A stretch of 64,000 nt of DNA from Burkholderiales bacterium (GTDB taxonomy: Bacteria; Pseudomonadota; Gammaproteobacteria; Burkholderiales; SG8-41). The notes under the pieces are model-generated. The model had not been told where the DNA came from. It worked only from the letters and a program-made list of their open reading frames with translations, and ran no database searches. Position numbers and translations under genes: made by a program. This document shows positions 34,797 through 43,717 of the stretch, one piece after another (the stretch's first letter is position 1; the number at the start of each line of letters is the position of its first letter). Location of the stretch: positions 62,001 through 126,000 of the forward strand of contig DATAJS010000030.1 of the NCBI GenBank assembly GCA_036262035.1, written 5' to 3'.

Positions 34797-35522
34797 TCAG
34801 AAGGACGGTGAGATCAGGCGCATGCCGATGGAGAACCAGCGCTTCTCGCCCGTGCCGCCGAGGCGGTCGCCGTAGGTAGTGTCGATCTGGAAACGTTGCG
34901 GCACGATCCAGATCCTCAAGCCCGCCTGGAACTGCGGGCGGCCCGCTTCCTGGTGGAAGACTTCGGGGATGAAGAAGAGCTTCGGGTTCAGCTTGATCTC
35001 GCCGCCCACGCCCCACGTCGGGCGGTGGTGGCTGTCGCCCGAGGGGCGCAGCACGCCGCCGTTGACGTGGAGCACCGCCAGGTCGTCGGCGAACGAGACG
35101 CTGAGCGGCACATAGCCGTACAGGCCGCGGCCGACGCTCTTCGACGGCTCGTCGGGATAGCGCAGCCTGCCGAGCGCGAGACCGATGCCCCAGCCGTTGG
35201 TCTCCAGCGGCTTGAAGATCGTCTTGCCCTGCATGAGGACGTCGGTCGTGTGCGTCTCGCCGTTCTCTCGCGTGCGCGAGCCGCCGAGCGCGAGCTCGAG
35301 GTTGCCGGTGGGGTTGCACGCCGGTATCGCCCAGAGCTCGGTGCTGTGGTCTTCGTTGCGCCGAACCCACGTCTCGACCTGGCAGGCGCGCGGGTCGACG
35401 ATGCGCGCGTCGTCGGTGATCATCGGCCGTGCCGCGCGCGCGGCAGCGGGCAAGAGCAGGGCCACGCACGTGAGCGCGGCGAGGCGTGGCGATCTCATCC
35501 TCGCCGCGAGTAGCCGATGCAA
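34797..35522 (-). CDS. Secreted, probable outer-membrane protein of unknown function
   Basis: 241 residues (or 233 from the Met at 35498). A signal peptide (MRSPRLAALTCVALLLPAAARA) precedes repeated beta-strand-like stretches and a final strand RWFSIGMRLISPSF ending in Phe, as in outer-membrane barrels. The mature start RPMITDDARIVDPRACQVETWVRR recalls predicted small outer-membrane proteins, but I know no function. A small membrane gene lies upstream on the same strand, only about 4 bp away. Confidence 0.7.
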   Translation of the reverse strand: MHRLLAARMRSPRLAALTCVALLLPAAARAARPMITDDARIVDPRACQVETWVRRNEDHSTELWAIPACNPTGNLELALGGSRTRENGETHTTDVLMQGKTIFKPLETNGWGIGLALGRLRYPDEPSKSVGRGLYGYVPLSVSFADDLAVLHVNGGVLRPSGDSHHRPTWGVGGEIKLNPKLFFIPEVFHQEAGRPQFQAGLRIWIVPQRFQIDTTYGDRLGGTGEKRWFSIGMRLISPSF

Positions 35523-35526
35523 TAGG

Positions 35527-35739
35527 TCAGGAGTTCGAAGTCCGGCGCAGCCGCCGGTTCTCGTCCCGGCGCTCGAGCGCGATGCCCACGAGCTCCAGCA
35601 CGATGCCGGCGAGCAGCAGGCCGAGCCCCGCGCCGGACAGCGAAGTGAAGGTCGGCCCGGGAGCCATCCACATGAGGATCGCGCCGACGATGACGAGGAC
35701 GGCGCCGATCGCGCGGCGGAGTTTGGTGCGTGTGATCAC
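35527..35739 (-). CDS. Small two-helix membrane protein, unknown
   Basis: About 70 residues from a GTG at 35739 (VITRTKLRRAIGAVLVIVGAILMWMAPG). A longer frame to a TTG at 35778 exists; no start has a strong ribosome-binding site. Two helices (AIGAVLVIVGAILMWMA and SGAGLGLLLAGIVLELVGIAL) then a basic tail (ERRDENRRLRR). No family recognised. It is just upstream of the secreted protein at 34797. Confidence 0.6.
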   Translation of the reverse strand: MITRTKLRRAIGAVLVIVGAILMWMAPGPTFTSLSGAGLGLLLAGIVLELVGIALERRDENRRLRRTSNS

Positions 35740-35831
35740 GACGGCCCTGCAGCGGGTTCGGGTACGCGCAATATACAATCAACCATCGTAGCGCACCACC
35801 GGCGCCGTCCGGCGGACCACACGGAGATCGC

Positions 35832-36992
35832 ATGTTCTACAACGGCAACTGGGTCGACAGCTTTCCGGACAACTACCAATGGTCGAACGCGACGCTCGTC
35901 ACCAAGGGCATGGCGCCGTACGGCGCGGTCGCGCTCGCCGAGATCGACGAGATCGTGCAGCGCCTGCACGAGCGCGCGAACGAGCCCGAAGCGTGGGCGG
36001 AGGAATGGACGCGCGTCGCCGCGCGTCTCGAGCGCGTCGCAGACAAGGCGGCGGCCGAAGGACGCGATGCGACCGCCGGCAACTACTATCTGCGCTCGGC
36101 GATGTATTACTACACCGGCGAGCGCATGGTCGAGCCCGGCGAGCGCAAGACCGGGCTCTATAAGAAGAGCCTGCGCTGCGCCCACGCCGGCCTCCAGCGG
36201 CGGCTTTCGAACATCGAGCTCGTCGACGTGCCGTACGAGGACACCGCGCTCGCCGCGTACTTCCTCCGCGCGCAGGGCGTGAACGGCCCTGCGCCGACGG
36301 TCGTGCTGTTCGACGGTCTCGACAACTGCAAGGAGATGAGCGTGCTCTTCGCCGGCGTCGAGCTCAGCCTTCGCGGCTTCAACACGCTCGCCATCGACGG
36401 GCCGGGGCAGGGCGAGTCGCTGCGCCTGCGCAACATCCATTCGCGACACGATTACGAAGTCGCGGGCACCGCGGCGTTCGAATACGTCGACTCGCGCACC
36501 GACGTCGATCCGCAGCGCGTCGCGATCGCCGCGTACAGCCTCGGCGGCTATTACGCGCCTCGCATCGCCGCCTTCGAGCGGCGCTACGCCGCCTGCATCG
36601 CGTGGGGCGCGATCTACGACTATCACGCGACGTGGGTTAAGCGGCGCGAGCTCGCCAGGACACAGGCCGGCAAGACCCAGGCCGCTTCGCACTTCCAGAT
36701 CCCGTGGGTGCTCGGCGTGCCCGATTGGGACGCGGCGATGAAGAAGCTCGAGCATTACACCCTCGAAGGCGTGGCGCCGCGCATCCACTGCCCGACGCTC
36801 ATCCTGCACGGCGAGCGGGACCGGCTGTCGAGCCTGGAGACCGCGCAGAAGCTCTACGACGCGTGCGGCGCGCGCGACAAGACGCTGAAGGTGTTCACCG
36901 CCGAGGACAGCGGCATCGAGCACTGCCAAGCCGACAACCGCCAGGTCGGCACCGACTACATCGGCGACTGGCTGCAGGCGCGACTGGGGTAG
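35832..36992 (+). CDS. Alpha/beta hydrolase with helical N-terminal cap (FrsA/DUF1100-like)
   Basis: 386 residues. An N-terminal helical part (about 1-130, with RSAMYYYTGERMV) precedes a hydrolase core: oxyanion strand PTVVLFDGLDNCKEM, nucleophile elbow AAYSLGGYYAPR (Ser), acid Asp in LHGERDRLSS and a late His in SGIEHCQADN. This size and cap are those of FrsA-like or 2,6-dihydroxypseudooxynicotine hydrolase-like enzymes that cleave C-C or ester bonds. Substrate unknown. A GGAG site is just upstream of the ATG. It is the first gene of a compact plus-strand run to 38546. Confidence 0.88.
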   Translation: MFYNGNWVDSFPDNYQWSNATLVTKGMAPYGAVALAEIDEIVQRLHERANEPEAWAEEWTRVAARLERVADKAAAEGRDATAGNYYLRSAMYYYTGERMVEPGERKTGLYKKSLRCAHAGLQRRLSNIELVDVPYEDTALAAYFLRAQGVNGPAPTVVLFDGLDNCKEMSVLFAGVELSLRGFNTLAIDGPGQGESLRLRNIHSRHDYEVAGTAAFEYVDSRTDVDPQRVAIAAYSLGGYYAPRIAAFERRYAACIAWGAIYDYHATWVKRRELARTQAGKTQAASHFQIPWVLGVPDWDAAMKKLEHYTLEGVAPRIHCPTLILHGERDRLSSLETAQKLYDACGARDKTLKVFTAEDSGIEHCQADNRQVGTDYIGDWLQARLG

Positions 36993-36998
36993 CTTCGC

Positions 36999-37268
36999 AT
37001 GGATGAGCCGCGCTACTGGTTCCGCGCGAAGCGCTACGGCTGGGGCTGGGGTCGGCCGGTGACGTGGGAGGGCTGGGTCGTGCTCGGCGTGTTCGCGGCG
37101 CTGCTCGCCGCCGGGCTCTGGCTGTTTCCACCCGAACAAGCGCGTCGCGCGTTCGTCGTTTACAGCCTGGCGCTCGCAGCGGCGGTGGTGGCCGTCTGCT
37201 GGATCAAAGGCGAGCCTCCGCGCTGGCGCTGGGGCGATTCGAACAACGATCGAAAGGATGGGGTTTGA
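36999..37268 (+). CDS. Small membrane protein, unknown
   Basis: 89 residues with two helices (EGWVVLGVFAALLAAGLWLF and AFVVYSLALAAAVVAVCWI) and a soluble Trp-rich start (YWFRAKRYGWGWGRPVTW). No family recognised, though the R-A-K-R-Y-G-W-G-W pattern suggests a conserved small protein. It starts 6 bp after the hydrolase stop and its end overlaps the next start (TTGA). Confidence 0.7.
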   Translation: MDEPRYWFRAKRYGWGWGRPVTWEGWVVLGVFAALLAAGLWLFPPEQARRAFVVYSLALAAAVVAVCWIKGEPPRWRWGDSNNDRKDGV

Positions 37269-37723
37269 GCGGAATCGTGGTCAGGCCTGTCGCGCCCGGC
37301 GACTTCGAAGGCTGGAAGCCGTTGTGGAAGGGCTACAACGCGTTCTACGGGCGTGAAGGACCGACTGCGCTTGCGGACGACGTGACACATTCGACGTGGT
37401 CGCGCTTCTTCGACGCGTACGAGCCCGTGCACGGGCTCGTCGCGGAAAGCGCGGGCAGTCTGGTCGGGCTGGTGCACTACATCTTCCATCGCAGCACGCT
37501 CCACACCGCGCCGATCTGCTATCTGCAGGACCTCTACACCGTGCCGGATCTGCGCGGCAAAGGGGTGGGCCGCGCGCTCATCGAGGCCGTTTACGATCGC
37601 GCGAGGGCCGCGAACGCGGGCCGCGTCTACTGGCACACGCACGAGACCAACGCGGTCGCGATGCGCTTGTACGACAAGGTGGCGGACCGGTCGGGGTTCA
37701 TCGTCTACCGCAAGCCGCTGTGA
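37265..37723 (+). CDS. GNAT-family N-acetyltransferase
   Basis: 152 residues from a TTG at 37265 that overlaps the previous stop, with AAGGA upstream; a GTG at 37276 is the alternative. A GNAT core is clear: IVVRPVAPGDFEGWKPLWKGYN, the acetyl-CoA loop DLYTVPDLRGKGVGRALIEAVYDRA, and HTHETNAVAMRLYDKVA. The acceptor is unknown. It sits in a run of overlapping genes with non-ATG starts. Confidence 0.88.
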   Translation: MSGIVVRPVAPGDFEGWKPLWKGYNAFYGREGPTALADDVTHSTWSRFFDAYEPVHGLVAESAGSLVGLVHYIFHRSTLHTAPICYLQDLYTVPDLRGKGVGRALIEAVYDRARAANAGRVYWHTHETNAVAMRLYDKVADRSGFIVYRKPL

Positions 37724-38220
37724 ATCGCGACGAGCCCAGGTGCGCGCAGTGCGGTGAAGCCCACCCGCGCGACGAGCTCGAGCTCGCCTTCCGCCGCCCC
37801 GACGTCATCGCGGTGCTGACCGAGACGCAGCGATTCGGCCAGCGCGTCCGGGAAACCGACGATCTGTGCGAGTACGCGGGCGAGTTCTTCGTTCGCGCGG
37901 TGCTGCCGCTGCCGGTCGAAGGCTGGGACGAGCCTTATTGCATCGGCCTGTGGGTGAAGGTCGACAGGAGAACGTTCGATCGCGTCCTCGAGCTGTGGGA
38001 CGACCCCGCGCAGTCCGACGAGCCGCCGTTCGACGCCGTCATCTCGAACGAGATCCCGACGCTGCCCCAGACCGTCGGTTTGCGCGTGCACCTTCAGCTC
38101 ACCGCTCCCACGAGCCGGCCTTATGCGCTCGTCCCCGCCTGCGCTCATCCGCTGCACCGCGAGCAGAGCGCGGGCATCACCGCGCACCGCGCGAGCGAAT
38201 ACAGCAGCTTGTTCGCGTGA
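37720..38220 (+). CDS. DUF2199-type protein
   Basis: 166 residues from a GTG at 37720 overlapping the previous stop (GTGA). Starts with CAQCGEAHPRDELELAFRRPD, a possible zinc knuckle, then CIGLWVKVDRRTFDRVLELWDDP and NEIPTLPQTVGLRVHLQLTAPTSRPYALV, the usual DUF2199 pattern. Function unknown for the family. The following cupin gene overlaps by 4 bp. Confidence 0.8.
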   Translation: MNRDEPRCAQCGEAHPRDELELAFRRPDVIAVLTETQRFGQRVRETDDLCEYAGEFFVRAVLPLPVEGWDEPYCIGLWVKVDRRTFDRVLELWDDPAQSDEPPFDAVISNEIPTLPQTVGLRVHLQLTAPTSRPYALVPACAHPLHREQSAGITAHRASEYSSLFA

Positions 38221-38546
38221 GCGTGGACAGGGGCAATCTCTTCGACGATGCGGCGGCGCCGGGCGGCGGCGAGCGCTGCGACGTGCTGCTCCGGCACCGC
38301 AACCTCGTCGTGGAGCGCATCGTGAGCTCGGCCGCGATGGAGCCGAAGTCGTTCGTGCAGGCGCAGGACGAGTGGGTCGTCCTGCTGCGCGGCACCGCGG
38401 TGCTCGAAGTCGCCGGCGAGCGCCTCGTTCTTGCGACGGGCGATTACGTGTTCCTGCCTGCCGGCACCGCGCACACCGTGTGCTCCGCGTCCGAAGGCGC
38501 GCTGTGGCTCGCGGTGAAATCCGGGTCAGAGTCACATTACGCCTGA
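38217..38546 (+). CDS. Small cupin-domain protein
   Basis: 109 residues from a GTG at 38217 overlapping the previous stop. Cupin motif 1 is degenerate (VQAQDEWVVLLRGTAVLEVAGE) and motif 2 reads GDYVFLPAGTAHTV. It probably binds a metal weakly; substrate unknown. The last residues (KSGSESHYA) are encoded by the left arm and loop of a GGGTCAGAGTCA hairpin, so the natural C-terminus may have been replaced. Confidence 0.82.
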   Translation: MSVDRGNLFDDAAAPGGGERCDVLLRHRNLVVERIVSSAAMEPKSFVQAQDEWVVLLRGTAVLEVAGERLVLATGDYVFLPAGTAHTVCSASEGALWLAVKSGSESHYA

Positions 38547-38566
38547 TTAATCTGACTCTGACCCGG
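38521..38566. repeat. CCGGGTCAGAGTCA inverted repeat
   Basis: CCGGGTCAGAGTCA (38521-38534) faces TGACTCTGACCCGG (38553-38566), a perfect 14-bp stem with an 18-nt loop. It contains the stop codon of the cupin gene. The word is of the kind I associate with REP-type elements; no transposase is nearby. Confidence 0.85.
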
Positions 38567-38607
38567 ATTGGCGGCGTTGGTATGGGAGTTGCCTCCCTGC
38601 CGCCGAC

Positions 38608-39924
38608 ATGAAGGCGAGCACACCACAGGCGCTCAAGCCCGAGATCGGCGTCGCGGGCCTGTGGGGGCTCGCCGTCGGACTGGTCATCTCGGGCGAATAC
38701 TTCGGCTGGAGCTACGGCTGGGCGGCGGCGGGGACGGTCGGCTTCCTCGCCAGCACGCTCATCGTCGGCACGCTCTATCTCGCGTTCATCTTCAGCTTCA
38801 CCGAGCTCACCACCGCCATACCGCGCGCGGGCGGGCCTTTCGAATACGCCCGCCGAGCGTTCGGCCCGTTCGGCGGACTGGTCGCGGGTTATGCCACGCT
38901 CGTCGAGTTCGCCCTCGCGCCGCCCGCCATCGCGGCGGCGCTGGGCGCGTACGTGCATTTCCAGTTCGATTCGGTGCCGGTGTTCGCGGTGGCCGTGGTC
39001 GCATACGGGATCTTCGTCTGGCTCAACGTGATCGGCGTGAAGCACGCGGTGCGCTTCGAGCTCTTCGTGACGCTGCTCGCGGTGTTCGAGCTCCTGGTGT
39101 TCATGGCCGTCGTGGCGCCGGGCTTTTCGCTCGACAGCTATCTCACCGACCCCATGCCGCACGGATGGAGCGGCGTGCTCGCGGCGATCCCGTTCGCGAT
39201 CTGGTTCTTCCTCGCGATCGAAGGCGTCGCGATGGCCGCGGAGGAAGTTAAGAAGCCGAAGACGACGATACCGATCGGCTACATCTCGGGCATCGCGACG
39301 CTGCTCGTCCTCGCGTTCGGCGTGATGCTGTTCGCGGGCGGCGCGGGGGACTGGAGCCAGCTCACCGCGATCGACAACCCGCTGCCCGAGGCGATGGCGA
39401 TGGTCGTCGGGCGCGACAGCGGCTGGATCCACATGCTCGTCGCGATCGGGCTGTTCGGCCTGCTCGCGTCGTTTCACGGGATCATCCTTGCGTGCTCGCG
39501 CCAGATCTATGCGCTCGCTCGTGCCGGCTACCTGCCCTCGGCGCTGGAAGCGGTGCACGCACGCTACGCCACGCCGCACCTCGCGATCGTCGCGACCGGC
39601 GTCATCGGCATCGCGGCGCTGGCGACGGGCGCGACGAGCCAGCTCATCACGCTCTCCGCCCTCGGCGCGATCGTGATGTACATGACGAGCATGCTCGCGC
39701 TGTTCCGGCTGCGTAAGACCGCGCCGGATCTCGAACGCCCGTATCGCTGCCCGCTCTTTCCCGTGGCGCCGGCGGTCGCGCTCTGCTTAAGCGCGCTGAG
39801 CCTCGCGGTCATCGCGTACTTCAATCCGCTGCTGACGGCGGTGTTCGTCGCGGGCTTCGGCGCCGCCGTGCTGTATTTCCGCGCCACGTCGGAGCGCCGC
39901 GCCGGCGCGGAGCCCGGGAGATGA
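38608..39924 (+). CDS. APC-family permease, ethanolamine permease-like
   Basis: 438 residues, about twelve helices. GLWGLAVGLVISGEYFGWSYGW and AIPRAGGPFEYARRAFGPFGG are typical of amino-acid/polyamine/organocation carriers, closest by eye to ethanolamine permeases (Eat). No ethanolamine ammonia-lyase genes are visible, so the substrate is uncertain. It overlaps the following hydrolase by 4 bp (ATGA). Confidence 0.88.
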   Translation: MKASTPQALKPEIGVAGLWGLAVGLVISGEYFGWSYGWAAAGTVGFLASTLIVGTLYLAFIFSFTELTTAIPRAGGPFEYARRAFGPFGGLVAGYATLVEFALAPPAIAAALGAYVHFQFDSVPVFAVAVVAYGIFVWLNVIGVKHAVRFELFVTLLAVFELLVFMAVVAPGFSLDSYLTDPMPHGWSGVLAAIPFAIWFFLAIEGVAMAAEEVKKPKTTIPIGYISGIATLLVLAFGVMLFAGGAGDWSQLTAIDNPLPEAMAMVVGRDSGWIHMLVAIGLFGLLASFHGIILACSRQIYALARAGYLPSALEAVHARYATPHLAIVATGVIGIAALATGATSQLITLSALGAIVMYMTSMLALFRLRKTAPDLERPYRCPLFPVAPAVALCLSALSLAVIAYFNPLLTAVFVAGFGAAVLYFRATSERRAGAEPGR

Positions 39925-40718
39925 GCCGCACGTTCGATTCGGACGGCGTCGCGATCCATTACGTCGAGGCGGGCGCCGGGCCGCCGGTCGTGCTCGTCCA
40001 CAGCTACGCGGGCGATCTTCGATCGCAGTGGGTGCAGACCGGTGTGCTCGACGCGCTCGCGCGCGACTATCGTGCGATCGCCTTCGATCATCGCGGGCAC
40101 GGGGAGAGCGGCAAGCCGCACGATCCCGGCGCATACGGCGTGCGGATGACCTGGGACATCGCGCGGCTCATGGACCACCTCGCCATAGGCCGCGCGCACA
40201 TCGTCGGCTATTCGATGGGCGCGCACCTCGTGGCGCAGCTTCTCACGCTCGCGCCGCGGCGCTTTCTCTCGGCGACGCTCGGCGGCGGGACGGGACGGCG
40301 TCATTGGGGCGACGCGGAAGAGCGCCAGGTCGAGATCGAGGCCGGGGAGATGGAGCGGGGCTCGCTGCGCGCGCAGGTGCTGCGGTTATGGCCCGAGGGC
40401 AAGCCGCCGCCGCGCGACGAGGTCATCGCGCGCTCGTCGGCGCTGTTTCTGCGCGGCAAGGACTGCCTGGCGCTCGCGGCGTCGCGCCGCTCGAACCGCG
40501 AGCAGGTGTTCGCGACCGAAGACTTGAGCGGTATCGACGCGCCGGTGCTCGGCATCGTGGGCTCGGAGGATCCTTACCTCGCGAGCTACGACGAGCTGCG
40601 CGCAGTGCTGCCCCGGATCGAGAGGGTGGTGATCGAAGGCGCGGACCACGCGGGCGCGGCGGGACGAAAGGAGTTCGTCGAGGCGCTATTGGGCTTTTTG
40701 AAGAAAACCGGGGTCTGA
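39921..40718 (+). CDS. Alpha/beta hydrolase
   Basis: 265 residues. HYVEAGAGPPVVLVHSYAGD (oxyanion), nucleophile elbow IVGYSMGAHLVAQ (Ser), acid Asp in GIVGSEDPYLASYDEL and His in IEGADHAGAA. Overlap with the permease suggests a shared substrate. Its last codons (K-T-G-V-stop) lie in a GGTCTGACCC inverted repeat. Confidence 0.9.
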   Translation: MSRTFDSDGVAIHYVEAGAGPPVVLVHSYAGDLRSQWVQTGVLDALARDYRAIAFDHRGHGESGKPHDPGAYGVRMTWDIARLMDHLAIGRAHIVGYSMGAHLVAQLLTLAPRRFLSATLGGGTGRRHWGDAEERQVEIEAGEMERGSLRAQVLRLWPEGKPPPRDEVIARSSALFLRGKDCLALAASRRSNREQVFATEDLSGIDAPVLGIVGSEDPYLASYDELRAVLPRIERVVIEGADHAGAAGRKEFVEALLGFLKKTGV

Positions 40719-40741
40719 CCCGATGAGGCCGGGGTCAGACC
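40709..40741. repeat. GGGGTCTGACCC / GGGGTCAGACC inverted repeat
   Basis: Arms GGTCTGACC (40712-40720) and GGTCAGACC (40733-40741) face each other. The hydrolase stop codon lies in the left arm. It ends just before the convergent pseudopilin gene and may act as a terminator. Its sequence differs from the 38521 element but the GGGTCAGA core is shared. Confidence 0.8.
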
Positions 40742-40751
40742 GCAGCCGAGG

Positions 40752-41423
40752 TTAGAACAGGCTGGCGCCCATGCAGTTGTTGCCGGGATTGTCGGCCTGC
40801 CATGCACCGGTGGCGGCGGCGTAGCACTCGGTGGCGGTGATGCCCGTCGCGAGCGCGGCGCGGAACTCTCCGGTCGTGGCGACGCCGTCGTCGATCTTGC
40901 GATCGACTTCGGCGAGCAGGTTCGACGGTATGCGCCCGCCGGTCTTCAGGTTGTGCCGGGCCGGTGCGGTGCCCGCGTACTGGTCGTCGAACACGATCTC
41001 GAGCGGCTGCTCGTAGCGGTTGCGCGGCGAGGTGCCGGCCCCGACAGTCGTGGCGCAGGTGTAGACCACGGTGATGAAGCCCGCCTTGGACAGGTGCTCC
41101 CACGCCAGGGTGTTCTCCGAACCCGTGGCCTCGACGCGATTGTTGCCGTTGCCGTTACCGTCGGGGTTCGGCGTGCCGCACGGGCCGGGGGCGACGTCCT
41201 TGATGTTGGCGGTCGCCTGCGCGTAATCGCCGGGCGGATTGCGGTAACGGTCCTGGAAGCCGATGAACGCCGTCTTGTACTGCTCCTGCTGCTGGATGAT
41301 GTTGCGCACGCGGGCGGCGGTCAGCAGCTCCTGTCCCTTCAGTATGCCCCCGAGCAGCAGCCCGATGATCACGAGCACGATCGCGATCTCGATGAGGGTG
41401 AAACCACGAGCTCTTGCGGCCAT
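40752..41423 (-). CDS. Type IV/type II pseudopilin-like protein
   Basis: 223 residues from the ATG at 41423, preceded by GGGAG. The class III signal MAARARG/FTLIEIAIVLVIIGLLLGGILKGQELL has Gly at -1, Phe at +1 and Glu at +5, ready for prepilin peptidase. A globular part follows with an FIGFQDRYRNPPGDY region, a Gly/Asn-rich loop (NPDGNGNGNNR), and Cys pairs including a C-terminal one (ECYAAATGAWQADNPGNNC). No other pilus genes are nearby, so it is an orphan minor pilin. It is divergent from ccoN. Confidence 0.87.
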   Translation of the reverse strand: MAARARGFTLIEIAIVLVIIGLLLGGILKGQELLTAARVRNIIQQQEQYKTAFIGFQDRYRNPPGDYAQATANIKDVAPGPCGTPNPDGNGNGNNRVEATGSENTLAWEHLSKAGFITVVYTCATTVGAGTSPRNRYEQPLEIVFDDQYAGTAPARHNLKTGGRIPSNLLAEVDRKIDDGVATTGEFRAALATGITATECYAAATGAWQADNPGNNCMGASLF

Positions 41424-41543
41424 TCGGTCTCCCTGTTCACAGCGTTCAAGCCCTAGCAGCCCGCATGCCTCGCTCCCGTGCATAGCATGGCGGGTCGCCG
41501 CACCGAATTCTGCCAAAAAACTCACGGCCGCCGTTGCGGCCTT

Positions 41544-41557
41544 TTGATCCACGTCAA
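41544..41557. promoter_or_regulatory. FNR/Anr-type box TTGAT-CCAC-GTCAA before ccoN
   Basis: One base off consensus, with its right edge 56 bp before the ccoN ATG. The cco operon is a well-known FNR/Anr target at low oxygen. Confidence 0.65.
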
Positions 41558-41613
41558 ACGGGGGCTGCCGTGCAAAACCTACCATCCGGGTGATCTCAAC
41601 CCGGGGCAGGACC

Positions 41614-43074
41614 ATGCAGCAGGCTTCCACCTACAACTACCGCGTCGTGCGCCAGTTCGCGATCGCCACCGTCGTCTGGGGCGTCGTGGGCATGGCGGTC
41701 GGCGTGCTGATCGCCGCCCAGCTCATCTGGCCCGAGCTCAACCTCGCGCCATGGCTTTCGTACGGCCGGCTGCGGCCGCTGCACACCAACGCGGTGATCT
41801 TCGCGTTCGGCGGCTGCGCGCTGTTCGCGACGTCGTACCACGTCGTGCAGCGCACCTCGCAGGCGAGGCTGTACGGCGAGAAGCTGGCGGCGTTCACGTT
41901 CTGGGGCTGGCAGGCCGTCCTCGTCGCGGCGGTGATCACGCTGCCGATGGGCTACACGAGCTCCAAGGAGTACGCCGAGCTCGAGTGGCCGATCGACGTC
42001 CTGATCGCGCTGGTGTGGATTGCGTATGCGGTCGTGTTCTTCGGCACCATCGCCAGGCGCACGGTCAAGCACATCTACGTCGCCAACTGGTTCTTCGGCG
42101 CCTACATCATCACCATCGCGGTGCTGCACATCGTCAACAGTGCGGCGCTGCCGGCGACGCTGACGAAATCGTACTCGGCCTATGCGGGCGTGCAGGATGC
42201 GATGGTGCAGTGGTGGTACGGCCACAACGCGGTCGGCTTCTTCCTGACCGCGGGCTTTCTCGGGATGATGTACTACTACATCCCCAAGCAGGCGGGGCGG
42301 CCGGTCTACTCGTACCGCCTTTCGGTCGTGCACTTCTGGGCCCTGATCTTCACCTACATGTGGGCGGGCCCGCACCACCTGCACTACACCGCGCTGCCGG
42401 ACTGGGCGCAGTCGATCGGGATGATCTTCTCGCTGATCCTGCTCGCGCCCTCGTGGGGCGGGATGATCAACGGCGTCATGACGCTCTCGGGCGCGTGGCA
42501 CAAGCTGCGGACCGATCCCATCCTCAAGTTCCTCGTGGTCTCGCTGTCGTTCTACGGCATGGCGACCTTCGAGGGACCGATGATGTCGATCAAGACCGTG
42601 AACGCGCTGTCGCACTACACCGACTGGACGGTCGGCCACGTGCACGCCGGCGCGCTCGGCTGGGTCGGCTTCATCACCATCGGCTCGCTGTACTACCTCA
42701 TCCCGCGGCTGTACGGCCGCGCCGAGATGTACTCGACGAAGCTCATCACCGTGCACTTCTGGATCGCGACCCTCGGCGTCGTGCTCTACATCGCCGCGAT
42801 GTGGATCGCCGGGGTGATGCAGGGCCTGATGTGGCGCGCGGTCAACGCCGACGGCACCCTCACCTACGCCTTCGCCGAAGGGGTCAAGGCGACCTATCCC
42901 TACTACGGCGTGCGCCTGCTGGGCGGGCTGATGTATCTCGGCGGCATGGTCGTCATGGCCTACAACGTCGCGCGCACCGTCATGGGCCACCAGGCGGTGG
43001 ACGCGCCGATCCCGGGTGCGATCGCTATCAAAGTCGTGCCGGTGACCGCAGCTGCGGTTCCCGCGCAGGCGTAA
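41614..43074 (+). CDS. ccoN: cbb3-type cytochrome c oxidase subunit I CcoN
   Basis: 486 residues from the ATG at 41614 (GGCAGG upstream); eight open codons precede it. About twelve helices with the heme and copper ligands visible: [12 protein letters not shown] (low-spin heme), [15 protein letters not shown] and [13 protein letters not shown] (CuB site), [15 protein letters not shown] (hemes). It reduces O2 with high affinity and pumps protons. It is first in ccoNOQP-ccoG-fixH, behind an FNR-type box. Confidence 0.98.
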   Translation: MQQASTYNYRVVRQFAIATVVWGVVGMAVGVLIAAQLIWPELNLAPWLSYGRLRPLHTNAVIFAFGGCALFATSYHVVQRTSQARLYGEKLAAFTFWGWQAVLVAAVITLPMGYTSSKEYAELEWPIDVLIALVWIAYAVVFFGTIARRTVKHIYVANWFFGAYIITIAVLHIVNSAALPATLTKSYSAYAGVQDAMVQWWYGHNAVGFFLTAGFLGMMYYYIPKQAGRPVYSYRLSVVHFWALIFTYMWAGPHHLHYTALPDWAQSIGMIFSLILLAPSWGGMINGVMTLSGAWHKLRTDPILKFLVVSLSFYGMATFEGPMMSIKTVNALSHYTDWTVGHVHAGALGWVGFITIGSLYYLIPRLYGRAEMYSTKLITVHFWIATLGVVLYIAAMWIAGVMQGLMWRAVNADGTLTYAFAEGVKATYPYYGVRLLGGLMYLGGMVVMAYNVARTVMGHQAVDAPIPGAIAIKVVPVTAAAVPAQA

Positions 43075-43088
43075 AGCAGGAGCAGCGC

Positions 43089-43715
43089 ATGTCTTCCCAG
43101 GTCACATCGCGGCACGACGTCATCGAGCGCAACATCGGCTTGCTGATCGTGCTCGTCATCCTCGTGATCAGCGTCGGCGGTCTCGTCGAGATCGTGCCGC
43201 TCTTCTTCCAGCGCTCGACGACTCAGCCGGTACAGGGGCTGAAACCCTACAGCCCGCTCGCGCTCTCCGGACGCGACATCTACATCCGCGAAGGCTGCAG
43301 CAACTGCCATTCGCAGATGATCCGGCCGTTCCGCGCCGAGACCGAGCGCTACGGCCACTACTCGGTGGCCGGCGAGTTCGTCTACGACCGGCCGTTCCTG
43401 TGGGGCTCCAAGCGCACCGGCCCGGACCTCGCGAGGGTCGGCCGGCGCTATTCCGACGAATGGCACCGCGTGCATCTCATGAACCCGCGCGACGTCGTGC
43501 CCGAATCGAACATGCCCGCGTATGCCTTTCTGGACACCACGCCGCTGAAGGCCGATGACCTGCCGGCGCGGATGCGCACGCTGAGGACGCTGGGCGTGCC
43601 CTACACCGACGCGGAGATCGCCGGCGCGCGGGACAGCGTCAAGGGCAAGACCGAGATGGAGGCGGTGATCGCCTATCTGCAGGGCCTCGGCACGGTCCTC
43701 CGCAACGTGAGGTAA
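43089..43715 (+). CDS. ccoO: cbb3-type oxidase monoheme subunit CcoO
   Basis: 208 residues: an N-terminal anchor (about 16-38) and one heme motif CSNCH (70-74) followed by [18 protein letters not shown], a CcoO signature, with the distal Met in [11 protein letters not shown]. It passes electrons from CcoP towards CcoN. It starts 14 bp after ccoN; ccoQ follows after 2 bp. Confidence 0.97.
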   Translation: MSSQVTSRHDVIERNIGLLIVLVILVISVGGLVEIVPLFFQRSTTQPVQGLKPYSPLALSGRDIYIREGCSNCHSQMIRPFRAETERYGHYSVAGEFVYDRPFLWGSKRTGPDLARVGRRYSDEWHRVHLMNPRDVVPESNMPAYAFLDTTPLKADDLPARMRTLRTLGVPYTDAEIAGARDSVKGKTEMEAVIAYLQGLGTVLRNVR

Positions 43716-43717
43716 GC

